The notes under the pieces are model-generated. The model saw only the letters and a program-made list of their open reading frames with translations. It ran no database searches and was not told the DNA's origin. Positions 52,058 to 62,600 of a stretch of DNA of 64,000 nucleotides are shown here, piece by piece. The stretch is taken from positions 310,001 to 374,000 of the forward strand of contig NZ_CP012670.1 of the NCBI RefSeq assembly GCF_004135735.1. The letters run 5' to 3'. The translations under genes and the position numbers were made by a program. The DNA is from Sorangium cellulosum (GTDB lineage Bacteria > Myxococcota_A > Polyangia > Polyangiales > Polyangiaceae). Each line of letters starts with the position of its first letter. The first letter of the stretch is position 1.

Positions 52058-52360
52058 GTATGGATTGTCAGACAGGGGACTCGGTAGCCTCGTTTCGAGC
52101 CCGGCGTCAAGGAGCTTGCGCTGCGGTCGCGGCGAGGGCCTGTTCATGAGGGGAGGGGCGTCGGCGATGAGGGGAGGGGCGCCCGCCGCCGACCTCGCGC
52201 CGGCGCGGCGCTCCGCGACGCTCCGCCGCGCCCCGCGCCGGTGTCGCTTCTGCGGATCGCGCCCGCGTCGAGCGCGCGTCCTCGCGCGGGCACCCCTCCG
52301 CGGGCGTCGGCGCGCTGGCCGTCCTGCCCACCCCTCGCCCGCGGCGAGCCGGCGCGCGAT

Positions 52361-52488
52361 CCACCGCTGTCACGGGCCACCGCTGTCACGGGCCACCGCT
52401 GTCACGGGCCACCGCTGTCACGGGCCACCGCTGTCACGGGCCACCGCTGTCACGGGCCACCGCTGTCACGGGCTACCGCTGTCACAGG
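52361..52488. repeat. 16-bp tandem repeat, eight copies
   Basis: The unit CCACCGCTGTCACGGG is repeated perfectly from 52361 to 52472, with a final variant copy (CTACCGCTGTCACAGG) to 52488. It is non-coding as far as I can tell and lies about 300 bases upstream of the cobalamin riboswitch. Perfect identity implies recent expansion. Confidence 0.9.
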
Positions 52489-53254
52489 TGCGCACTGCGC
52501 CGTCACTTCGCTCCTCGCGCGGGCAGGGGATCGGGCCGCGCAGGCAGGGATACGCGCGATCTCGGCGTGACGCGGCGCCCGGACCGTTGAAATTGCCCCA
52601 GACGCACCGAAATCGCTGCTGCTTTCTGGTGTGCTCGGCGCGTTTGCGGTCAAAGTGTCTTTACTCGAACATCGAGGTGCGGGCGCTCGCCCTCGCGCCC
52701 CGTCCTGTCATCCCGTCTTCACGGGAAAATTCCTTGTTTCGGTGAAAGCGCTGCCCGACCGTGACGGCCGCGGGGCTCGCGCGATCTCGGGGCAGCGTGC
52801 CTTGTTTGTCCCGAGTCTTTACTCACGTGAGCATGCGTTCCGTGCCTGTGTACAGCGCGTCGACTCCCATGGATCGGCGGGCGAGCCTCGGCGATGGTTT
52901 CGAGAATTCCGAATGGTTCGTCCGGCCGAGCTCCGCGTTTCCATGGATGGGTATGCCCGGCGCGAACGCGCTTTCCAGGAAGTCAGGCGAATGCGTCTCC
53001 TGCCGTGCCTGTCCGCCATCACGCCGTGAGCAATTCGCTCATGGAGCGAGCACAAGTTGCACTTTGTTATCGACAACGCGCGTATCGGTGGCACACTCCG
53101 ATTGCTGCGTGCGCACCGGTGCGGCCCCCCCAGCCCGGAGCGCATGCGGCGCTTACTTGAGCACCGCGCTGGACGTTCCCCCTCCGTCGCGGTTCCCTGC
53201 CGCGCACATGCCTGGTCCCCCCTCGGGCATGATGCGCGGTCTTTTTTTGTGGGG
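52489..53254. other. 766-bp region with no supported gene
   Basis: Sequence here is less GC-rich than its surroundings and contains several open frames of 100-130 codons, none with recognisable motifs, a good start or consistent codon bias. A T7 run occurs at 53241-53247. I see no transposase, tRNA or repeat family in it. It may be decayed mobile DNA. Confidence 0.5.
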
Positions 53255-53255
53255 A

Positions 53256-53380
53256 TCTCCGGGGGCTGCGCCGCGCGCCGGGGGCTCACCGGAGGGGCTG
53301 AAGCGCAGGGCGTCACAACGGGCGACGCGCCGGAATGCGGGCCCCGGAGGTGAGCCCCCGGCGCGCGGCGCAAGCCTCCG
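53256..53380. repeat. Long inverted repeat after the enoyl-CoA hydratase gene
   Basis: GCGCCGCGCGCCGGGGGCTC with ACC (53268-53290) is perfectly reverse-complemented at 53349-53371, and the pairing extends imperfectly by about 10 bases on the outer side. The spacer is 58 bases. It lies 20 bases beyond the hydratase stop and could act as a transcription terminator-like hairpin or be a small mobile repeat; no U-tract follows on the minus strand. Confidence 0.65.
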
Positions 53381-53399
53381 GCGCTTGTTGGCTTTCCGG

Positions 53400-54227
53400 T
53401 TACTTCCCGGTGAACGTGGCTTTCGATTTCGACAGGAACGCTTTCATTCCCGTCTTCTGGTCCTCGCTGCCGAACAGGCCGGCGAACGCCTGGGCTTCGA
53501 GCTCGTTGGCGGCGGCGAGGTCGAGGCTCTCGCCGCGCAGGAGGACGCGCTTTGCGGCGGCGACCGCGAGCGGGCCGCGCGAGGCGATCTTGAGGGCGGT
53601 CTCGCGGGCGCGGGGCAGGAGCTCGGCGGCGGGGAAGACGGCGTTGACGAGGCCGATCGCGAGGGCCTGCTCGGCGGTGATCATGTCTCCCGAGTAGACG
53701 AGCTCGCGCGCGCGGCCGGGGCCCACGCGCCGCAGGAGCCGCTGGGTCCCGCCGAAGCCGGGGATGACGCCCAGGTTCACCTCGGGCTGGCCGAGCTTGG
53801 CGCCCTCGGCGGCGTAGATGAAGTCGCAGGCGAGGGCGAGCTCCAGGCCTCCGCCGAGCGCGAAGCCGTTCACGGCGGCGATGACGGGGAACGGGGCTGT
53901 CTCGATGAGCTCGCCCAGGCGGTGCCCCGCGTCGGCGAACCGCTTCGCGGCGACGGTGCTCATCGCGGCCATCTCGGCGATGTCGGCGCCGGCGACGAAC
54001 GCCTTGCCGGCGCCGGTGAGCACGGCGGCGCGGATCTCGTCGCCCTCGGAGGGCGCGAGGAGGTCGTGGAACGCGCGGGTCAGCTCGCCGAGCACGGCGG
54101 GGTTCAGCGCGTTGAGCTTGTCCGGGCGCTGGATGGTCACGGTGGCGACGTGACCAGCGCGCTCGATGGCGACGAACTGGAGGGCACCGCGAGCAGGGAC
54201 CCCCGGCTGCTGTTCTTGAGCGGTCAT
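53400..54227 (-). CDS. Enoyl-CoA hydratase (crotonase family)
   Basis: Hydrates trans-2-enoyl-CoA to 3-hydroxyacyl-CoA in fatty-acid or butyryl-CoA metabolism. The 275-residue protein has 'VTIQRPDKLNALNPAVLGEL', the oxyanion hole 'KAFVAGADIAEMAAM' (about 75-89), 'AVNGFALGGGLELALACDF' (about 113-131) and 'LGQPEVNLGVIPGFGGTQRL' with a catalytic Glu in the usual place (about 142-161). The C-terminal 'DQKTGMKAFLSKSKATFTGK' is typical of short-chain enoyl-CoA hydratases. A 3-hydroxyacyl-CoA dehydrogenase gene 1.3 kb upstream on the same strand would supply the next step. Confidence 0.93.
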   Translation of the reverse strand: MTAQEQQPGVPARGALQFVAIERAGHVATVTIQRPDKLNALNPAVLGELTRAFHDLLAPSEGDEIRAAVLTGAGKAFVAGADIAEMAAMSTVAAKRFADAGHRLGELIETAPFPVIAAVNGFALGGGLELALACDFIYAAEGAKLGQPEVNLGVIPGFGGTQRLLRRVGPGRARELVYSGDMITAEQALAIGLVNAVFPAAELLPRARETALKIASRGPLAVAAAKRVLLRGESLDLAAANELEAQAFAGLFGSEDQKTGMKAFLSKSKATFTGK

Positions 54228-54380
54228 GCGGGGGAGCTAGCAGCGCGCGGCGCCGGAGGGAAGCCAGGGGCGCGCGGGGGGCCGGCGGCGGCCGCGTGGA
54301 CGGACCTCTCTCCGGGCGCCCACCCGGCGTACGGGGCGGGAAGAGAGCAACCACAAGAGTGCACCTCTCAAACTGAAAGT

Positions 54381-54938
54381 AAACGTGGTCGTGGTCGTCG
54401 ACGACACAATCGTGGACGTGAACGTTCTGCCGAAATCTTGGTCGACGATTGCCGCTGCCTCCGTGGGATTCCGCGCAACCGAGCTCGGGAACGCGCCATT
54501 GTCCCCGCCATGTTCGGACCCCAGCGACTTGACGGCTATCGTTGCGTCCTCTCACTCCTCGCGATCAGGGTCCGCTGGCAGCTCGATCCCCCTCTCGGGC
54601 AGGGAGAGCCGGCTGATCCGCCGCGTCGTGCGGCGATTTTCGTTCGCTGAGCATTGCGGAGGGCAGCGGAAATCCGGAGCGCGATACACGCCAATTCGAC
54701 GCGATTGCAAGGGGATCGGCGCTGGAGTGCGCTGCGATCCTCGATGCATTCGAAGTGCTGGGCCTCGCCGCCGGCCAGGAGCTCGTGGAACCTCGCGAGC
54801 CGCTGGAGAAGACGGGCTCGATGCTCACGAAGAGGGCGCTGGCCGAGGTGAATCGTGGGAAATGAGAGCGGCGACTTCCGGGGGACGTTCACGTTCACGA
54901 TTGAGCCGTGGACGACCACGATCACGTTGGTGACCGCT
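54381..54938 (+). mobile_element. IVS-like element: inverted repeats around a four-helix-bundle gene
   Basis: Arms of about 46 bases (54381-54426 and 54893-54938) are reverse complements with roughly 85% identity, starting AACGTGGTCGTGGTCGTCG on the left and ending with GACGACCACGATCACGTTG on the right. Between them lies a degenerate four-helix-bundle protein gene. The layout, a stem enclosing an IVP-type ORF, matches 23S rRNA intervening sequences, but here it lies between protein-coding genes. Confidence 0.6.
54510..54865 (+). pseudogene. Four-helix-bundle (23S IVS protein-like) gene, frameshifted
   Basis: From the ATG at 54510 the frame reads 'MFGPQRLDGYRCVLSLLAIR' and 'GEPADPPRRAAIFVR', then near 54640 coding moves to another frame: 'SLSIAEGSGNPERDTRQFDA', 'IARGSALECAAILDAFEVLG' and 'LEKTGSMLTKRALAEVNRGK' to a stop at 54865. 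The NIAEG-like and GSALECAAILD motifs are hallmarks of the four-helix-bundle family (IVP/avd-like). The gene is broken by a frameshift and several mismatches at conserved positions (for example PADPPRRAAI where relatives have LADQLRRAAx). It is not functional as it stands. Confidence 0.7.
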
Positions 54939-55295
54939 GGGGAGGCGGGCTTCGGGCCCTGGGCGCGAACGGACGAGCTTGGTTAAGGGTGATGCGCGGG
55001 GGCAACGAGCACCAGCGAGCTGGCGTCAGCTTGAGAGATGCACCCTTGCGGTCTTCTCCCCCATCGGCTGATCGCTGCGGAACCGCGACTGGCAACCTGG
55101 CAGCGTGGAGGGACTGGGATACTCCGACCCTGAACTAGCGGTCATCGAGCTCCAGGGCCCGGCGCCAGACGCCGGGCTCTCCTCGTTGGCGCGCCCGCCC
55201 GAGCTCAGGGTCCTCGAGGATCGAGGCGATTGATGCTCTCCCGCTCGGGCTGAACGGTGGCCCTCTCCCGCGCCCCCGATGCCCTCCCGGAGAGC

Positions 55296-55486
55296 GCCGG
55301 CGGGGGAGGGGGGGCCGCGCGCGGGGCCGGCGGGGTAGGGCCCCACAAACCCGAGCGCCGGCGTGCTCCACGCGACGCTCGCTCTGCCCGCCCGCCCCCG
55401 CTCGGCCGGCCACAGCCCCCCAAAAGGCGCGAGCTTGTGGGAGGGGCCCCCGCCGGCCCCGCGCGCGGCCCCCCTCCCCCGCCGGC
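55296..55486. repeat. Very GC-rich long inverted repeat
   Basis: A stretch containing GCCGGCGGGGGAGGGG and CCGCGCGCGGGGCCGGC (55296-55349) is reverse-complemented at 55434-55486 with a few mismatches, forming an arm of about 50 bp with an 84-base loop. It lies immediately past the 3-hydroxyacyl-CoA dehydrogenase stop (55494, minus strand) and probably stalls or ends transcription. It could equally be a mobile palindromic repeat. Confidence 0.75.
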
Positions 55487-55493
55487 TCCGTCG

Positions 55494-56384
55494 CTACACG
55501 GCCTGGCCGCTCTTCTGCCCCTTCTCGTCGTACACGTAGAACCCCCGCCCGCTCTTCTTCCCGTACCACCCCGCCGCCACGAGGTTCCGCAGCAACGTCG
55601 GCGCCCGGTACTTCGGGTCCCCGAACTCCCGGTGGAGCACCTCCGCGATCGAGAGCACCGTGTCGAGCCCGATCAGGTCCGCGAGCTCGAGCGGCCCCAT
55701 CGGGTGGTTCAGCCCGAGCCGCGCCCCCGCGTCGATGTCCTCCGGCGTGGACAGCCCCTCCTGGAGCGCGAAGCACGCCTCGTTCAGGAACGGGATCAGC
55801 ATCCGGTTCACGATGAACCCGGGCTGGTCCTTCGAGGTGATCACCGTCTTGCCGAGCGCCTCCGAGAGCGCCCGCACCGCCTCGTACGTCCCGTCCGACG
55901 TCTGCACCCCACGGACGAGCTCGACGAGCTTCATCAGCGGCACGGGGTTCATGAAGTGCATGCCGATGACCCGCTCGGGCCGGCCGGTCACCGCCGCGAG
56001 CCGCGTGATCGAGATCGACGACGTGTTCGACGCCAGGATCGCGCCCTTCGGCATCACCGCGTCCGCGGCCTGCAGGATGCCGCTCTTCACGTCGAAGCGC
56101 TCGGTCACCGCCTCCACCGCGAGGTCGACCGCCGCGAGCCCCTCGATCCCGTCGGCGACCGCGATGCGGCCGAGGAGCGCCTCCCGCGCCTCCGCGGCCA
56201 TCTTGCCCTTCTCCACCTGCTTCGCGAGGATCGCGGCGACCTGGGCCTTGCCCGACTCCGCCAGCGCCCTAGACACGTCGCACAGGACCACCTCGAGGCC
56301 GGCGGCCGCGGCGACCTGGGCGATGCCCCGCCCCATCTGACCCGCGCCGATCACCCCGAAGCGCTTGATCGTCGTTGCTTCCAT
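55494..56384 (-). CDS. hbd: 3-hydroxybutyryl-CoA dehydrogenase
   Basis: Oxidises or forms (S)-3-hydroxyacyl-CoA with NAD(P), acting with the crotonase nearby. The 296-residue protein starts 'IKRFGVIGAGQMGRGIAQVA' (GxGxxG, about 6-25), 'EAVTERFDVKSGILQAADAV', 'ILASNTSSISITRLA' (about 114-128), 'VIGMHFMNPVPLMKLVELVR' with the catalytic His (about 137-157) and 'ITSKDQPGFIVNRMLIPFLN' (about 181-200), then 'NHPMGPLELADLIGLDTVL'. Length and order fit single-domain bacterial HBDs. The start at 56384 ('MEATTIKRF') lies back to back with the giant TPR gene. Confidence 0.95.
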   Translation of the reverse strand: MEATTIKRFGVIGAGQMGRGIAQVAAAAGLEVVLCDVSRALAESGKAQVAAILAKQVEKGKMAAEAREALLGRIAVADGIEGLAAVDLAVEAVTERFDVKSGILQAADAVMPKGAILASNTSSISITRLAAVTGRPERVIGMHFMNPVPLMKLVELVRGVQTSDGTYEAVRALSEALGKTVITSKDQPGFIVNRMLIPFLNEACFALQEGLSTPEDIDAGARLGLNHPMGPLELADLIGLDTVLSIAEVLHREFGDPKYRAPTLLRNLVAAGWYGKKSGRGFYVYDEKGQKSGQAV

Positions 56385-56608
56385 GCCGCGGTGATAGCCG
56401 AAGCGGAGGGCGCGGTGAACCGCCCGCGCCGCGCTCGCCGCGGGCGCGCAGACGCGCGGCCGTCCCCGGGCGCACCAGCGCGCGAAAGCCTCGTCCAGGC
56501 TACCAGGCCAGCGGGGCCGAGGAACCTTGAAACCGCGTCGTCCGGCCGGCTATCTTCGGCCGGCCCGTGAACGGACCCGGCCGCATTCGCGAGGTCCGCG
56601 GAGAGACG

Positions 56609-59600
56609 ATGAGCGTTGAGACGATTCGGATGGCCCTTGGGCGCCTGCAGGATGAGCCCGAAAACGAGTCGGCCTGGAACGAGCTCGCGGAGGCGGTGAC
56701 CGCTCCGGGCAACGGCGCGGGCGCCGGGGACGTCGAGCGCCTGCTCGGCGCGGCGCGCGCGCGGCACGAGCAGCGGCGCGAGTGGGACGCGGTCGCCCGG
56801 CTCCTCGAGCTGGAGATCGCCCTCGCCGCCGGGAGCGCCGTCGAGGGCGCGATGCAGGCGGAGCTCGCGCGCGTCTACCACGAGGAGCTCATCGACGTGG
56901 ACCGCGCCGCCGCCGCCTACCGCCGGCTGCTCGAGCTGCGCCCCGACGACGACGCCGCGGCCGAGGCCGTCGAGACCGACGCCTCGAAGCGCGAGAAGTG
57001 GCGCGAGCTCGTGGCCCGGTACGAGGCCGAGGCCGAGGCCGCGACCGACGCGTCGTTCAAGAGCGCGCTCACCACGAGCGCCGCCGACGTCGGCTACCGC
57101 TACGGCCGCGCCGAGCTCGGCGAGCGCGTCTTCGAGCTCCTCGAGCAGGCCCTCCGGCTCGACCCGAGGAACCGCCGCGCCGCGAGCCTCGCGGAGATCG
57201 CGTACGCCTCCGCGGGCGACTGGGAGGGCGTCGTCCGCGTCCAGTCGCTCGTCAAGGCCGAGGCCCAGGCGAAGGAGGACCGCGTGGCCGCGGGCCTCCG
57301 GGCGGCCCGCACCCTCCGGACCCGCCTGAGCGACGCGGCGCGCGCCATCGCGGCCTACGAGGAGGTGCTCGACCTCTCGCCCGGCCAGCCCGAGGCGCTC
57401 TCTTACCTGGCCGAGGCGTACTCCGCCGCGGCCGACTGGGACCGGCTGGTCGCCCTCTACGAGGACCAGCTCCGCGGCGGCGGCGCGAGGCCCGGCGAGG
57501 AGCTCGGCATGCTCGTGCAGATCGCCATGGTGCACTGGCGCATGCGCGGCCAGCCCCAGGCGGCCGAGCCGTACTTCGACCGCGTGCGGCGCGCCGACCC
57601 GGCGCACGCCGGGATGCTCAACTTCTACCGCGAGGTCCTGGAGCAGCGGGGCGACAAGCCGCGGCTCACGACGATCCTCACGGACGCGCAGCGCGCCCTG
57701 CCCGACGGCCCCGAGCGGCGCGCTCTCGCCACCGAGATCGCGCGGCTCGCCGAGTCGCAGGAGAACGCCGCCAAGGCCATCGAGCAGTACAAGTCGGTGC
57801 TCCGGACCGACCCGGAGAACCGCCAGGCGCGCGACGCCCTGAAGCGCCTCTACCTGCAGACCGAGGGGTACAACGCCCTCGTCGAGCTCCACCGGCAGGA
57901 CCTGGAGCGCACGCCCGCCGACGACGTCGCGGGCCGGGTCGGGGTGCTCCGCGAGATCGCGGCGATCTACCGCGATCGCGCCAAGAACGACGCGGCGCTC
58001 GTCACGGTGCTGACCCAGATCGTCCAGCTCGACGACAAGGACGTCGACGCCGTCCGCGAGCTCACCCGCATCTACGAGTCGCTCGGCCGCTGGCGCGACC
58101 TGCTCTCGTACCAGCAGCGCCTCGCCGAGCTGACCGAGAGCCAGGCCGAGAAGGCGGGGCTCTACCGCGCCGTCGCGCGGCGCTGGATCGACCAGTTCTC
58201 GAACGTGCAGAACGCCATCGCGGCGTACGAGGCGCTGCTCTCGGTCGAGCCGGTCGACGAGGAGGCGCAGCAGAAGCTCCGCGAGCTCTACCTGAAGCGG
58301 CGCGCCTGGCCGCAGCTCTTCGCGCTCTACGAGCGCAAGCTCGAGACCGCCGAGGGCGCCGCGAAGATCGAGCTCCTCGGCGAGATGGCCAAGCTCGCGG
58401 CCGAGCGGCTCGACCGCGGCGCGGACGCGATCGCGCTGCAGAAGCAGATCCTCGAGCTCGACCCGAACGCCCCCGGGGTGCTCGACGCGCTCGAGAAGCA
58501 GGCCGAGCGCGAGAAGGACTACGCCACGGTCGCCGAGGTGCTCGAGCGGCGCGTCGACCTCGCCCTGGACGACCCGGCGCGGCTCGTCGCCCTGCAGAAG
58601 CTCGGGGCCGTGTACGCCGAGCGCCTCAAGGATCCGGCCCAGTCGGCGCGGACGTGGCGGCGCGTGCTCGCGCTCTCGCCGGGGCACGCGCGCGCGCTCC
58701 GGGTGCTGCGCGACGCGTACTTCGCCGCGGGCGACTGGGACGGCCTCGAGGAGCTGTACGCCTCGCAGGACGACTGGGAGGGGCTCGTCGACTTCCTCTC
58801 GGGCGCGGCGGACAAGGCGGGTGATCCGGCCACGAAGCTCGACATCTCGTTCCGCGCGGCCCGCATCTACGAGGAGCAGCTCAAGGCGCCCGAGCGCGCG
58901 GCGCGCTCGTACGAGCGGGTGCTCAGCGTCTCGCCGGGGGACGCGCGCGCGGCGGCGGCGCTCGTGCCGATCTACGAGAAGGAGGAGAAGTGGGCCCGGC
59001 TGCCGGCGCTCTACGAGATCCTCCTCGACGCGACCGACGACACGGCGGCGCAGGTCAGCATGCTGCGCAAGCTGGCGGCGGTGACGGGCGGCCCGCTCTC
59101 GGACAAGCCGAGCGCGCTCGGCTACGCGCGCCGCGCCTACGAGCTCCATCCGGACGACGACGGGCTCGACCTGCTCGAGGCCTGGTCGCGCGCGGCGGCC
59201 TCCTGGGGGCCGTTCGTCGAGGCGGTCGAGGGCCGGCTCAAGCGGGGCGAGGGGCTCACGCGAGACCAGGAGCGCGCGCTCCGGCTCAAGCTCGCCGAGG
59301 TGTACGCGCGCGAGATGGGCAAGCTCGACGAGGCGGTGACCGTCTATCGCGGCCTCGTCGAGGACGACCCGTCCGACGAGGACACGGTGCGGGCGCTCGA
59401 CGCGCTGCTCCGCGCGAACGAGCGGAAGGACGACCTCCGGTGGCTCTTCGAGCTCCGGGCCGCCCAGGTCGAGGGCGAGGCGCGCGCCGAGATCCTCGAG
59501 GAGTGGGCGACGCTCGAGGAGGAGGTCTTCGGCGATCCCGCGAGGTCGATCGAGCTCCTGCGCAAGGTCATCGCGCTCGCGCCCGCGCGCATCGACGCGC

Positions 59601-62600
59601 TCCGGGCGCTCTCGCGCCTCTTGACGGCCGCGGGCGAGTTCGCGGCGGCGGCCGAGATCGTGGCCACGCACCGCGACGTGAGCGAGGGCGACGAGCGGGC
59701 GCGCCGCGAGATCGAGCTCGCGGCGCTGTACCTCGACCGGCTCGACCGGCCGGCGGACGCCTTCGAGGCGGCGGTGCGCGCGCTCGAGCTGTCGCCGCAC
59801 GACCCCGACGCGATCGCCGTGCTGTCGCGGCTCGTCGACCGCCCGGAGGCGCGCGTGCGCGCGGCGCGGGTGCTCGCCGTCGAGTACGCCGAGACCGGCA
59901 ACCACCGGCGCGAGGCCGCGGCGCTGCGGGTGATCCTCGAGGCGGAGCGGGAGCCGGCGCGGCGGCGGGAGCTCTACCTCGCGCTCGCGGACGTCGAGGA
60001 GACGAAGCTCCACGCCGCGGGGACGGCGTTCGACGCGCTGCTCCGGGCGCTGCACGAGTCCTCGGACGACATCGAGCTGTGGGACCGCGCGGCGGAGCTG
60101 TCCCGCCGGGCCGGCCGGCCGACCGATCTCGCGGAGGCGTACCGGGTGCACCTCGTCGCGGGGCGCACCGAGGGCGACAAGGTGCTCGGCGGCGCGGTCG
60201 AGGTCGAGCTCTGCGAGCGCGCGGCGAGCCTCCACGACGAGCAGCTCGGCGACCCCGAGGGCGCGAAGCCGTACCTCGAGCGGGTGCTGAGCCTCGACCC
60301 GAACAACCACGCCGCCTTCAACCGGCTGAAGCAGATCCTGACGGCGGCCGAGCGGTGGGGCGAGCTCGAGGAGCTCTACGATCGCGCCGCGAAGGGCACG
60401 ACCGACCAGGCGGAGCGCATCGAGCTGCTCAACGAGGTGGCGCTGATCGCCGAGGAGATCATCGGCGACGCCGCGAAGGCGATCGGCTACTACGAGCGCA
60501 TCGTCGAGCTCGACCCGTTCTACACGGCGGCGCTCGACTCGCTGGAGAAGCTCTACGAGCGCGAGGGCCGCTTCCGCGACCTCGCGGCGCTCTTGGAGCA
60601 GCGCCTGAAGACGGCGACCGAGGCCGAGAGCGTGGAGATCAAGCTCTCGCTCGGCAGCATCTACCTCGACCGGCTGCACGAGCCCGAGGGGTCGCTCGGC
60701 CACCTGGAGGACGTGCTCCAGATCCGCCAGAACGACCCGAAGGCGCGCGAGCTCGTCGAGCGGCTGCTCGACATCGGGGCGCTCCGGCTCCGGGCGGCGC
60801 GCGTGCTCGAGGCGGTGTACGAGGCGCGCGACGAGATCCGCCAGCTCGTGCGGGTCCTCGAGATCCGGCGCGAGGGCGCCGAGAACGAGTCGGAGCGGCG
60901 GGAGCTGCTCCGCCGCGTGAGCGTGCTCCAGGACGAGCGGCTCAAGGACGACGCCGGCGCGTTCGCCAGCCTGTCGGAGCTCCTGCCGCTCGAGCCGGAG
61001 GACCTCGCGGCGCGGGCGCGGCTCATCGAGATCGGCCGGCGCCTCGGCGAGCACGAGCAGGTCGCCGAGGTGCTCACGGCGGCCGCCGACGCGTGCGGCA
61101 CGCCGTCGATCCGCGGCGAGATCCTCATGGAGGTCGCCAAGATCTGCGAGGATCTCCTCGGCGACGCCGACCGGGCCGAGAAGGTCTACCGGCGCGTCCT
61201 GTCGATCGATCCGACCGACCCGACGCTGGTCATCCCCGCGGCGCAGGCCCTCGGCCAGATCTACGCCGCGAAGGGGGACCACCAGGCGCTCGCGGGCGTG
61301 CTCGCGATCGAGGTGCGCCTCGAGGACGACGTCGAGACGCGGCGGTCGCTTTACGAGCGCATCGGCACCCTGTACGAGACCGTGCTGGACGATCCGGCCA
61401 AGGCGATCGAGGCCTGGCAGGCGCGGCTGGGCGACGATCCCGAGGACATGGGGGCGCTCGTCTCGCTCGAGCGGCTCTACGAGCGCACGTCGCAGTGGCG
61501 GGAGCTCGTCGCGGTGCTCCGGTCCCAGCAGCAGCTCACGCTGGAGGACCCGGACGAGCGGCGCCGGTCGATGACGAAGGCGGCCGAGACGCTGGCGCAG
61601 AAGCTCGCGGACGTGCCCGAGGCGATCAGCGCGTGGCGCCTCGTGCTCGACGAGTTCGGCCCCGAGCGCCCGACGCTCGCGGCCCTCGCGGCGCTCTACG
61701 AGCTCGACGAGCGCTGGGTCGACCTCGCCGAGACGCTGGAGACGGACCTGTCGCTCGCGGCGGAGACGTCGGCCCGGCTCGATCTGCTCGCGCGCCTCGG
61801 CGACGTGCGGCGGCTGCACCAGGGCGACGCGGCGGGGGCGCTCGACGCGTACCGCCAGGCGCTCTCGCTCGATCCGTCGAACGCGCGCTGCCGCGCGGCG
61901 CTGGAGGCGATGCTCGCGCGGGACGACGCGCGGCGCGACGCGGCCGAGACGCTCGAGCCGCTCTACGAGGCCGACGGCGACGCCGAGCGGCTCCTCAACG
62001 TGCTCGAGATCAAGGTCGAGACCTCGGACCTGCCGAGCGAGCGGCTCGCCACGCTGGAGAAGGCGCTCCGCACCGCGGAGGGGCTGCTCGGCGACACGTC
62101 GCGGGCGTTCGGCTACGCGCTCCGCGGCGTGCGGGAGGCGGCGGGGGAGCCCGAGGTGACCACCTGGATCGGCACGGTCGAGCGGCTCGGGGAGGCCACC
62201 GGGCGCTGGGCCGAGGTGTGCGAGCTGTTCCAGGGCATCGCGCCGGACATCCTCGACGGCGACGTGCAGCAGGGCGTGCGGCTCCGGGTCGGCGAGCTCG
62301 CGCGCCACAGGCTCGGCGACCGCGAGCTCGCGGTCGAGCAGTACAAGAAGGCGCTCGAGGCGCGCGGCGACGACCGGCGGGCGATGATCGCGCTCGAGGA
62401 GCTGTACGGCGAGGCGAGCGACGCGGCGAGCCTGCTCGAGATCCTGAAGCTCCGGGTCGAGAACGCCGAGAGCGACGACGAGAAGACGCGGCTGCTCTTC
62501 CGGATCGCCGAGCTGGAGCGGGGCCCGCTCGGGGACCAGGCCGGCGCGATCGCGACCTACGAGACGATCCTCGACGTCGAGCTCCACCCGGACGCCCTCG

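Noticed and set aside
52761..54650. A 629-codon plus-strand frame through the hydratase gene
   Set aside because: Antisense shadow of the enoyl-CoA hydratase for most of its length; only its last ~45 codons coincide with the real four-helix-bundle fragment.
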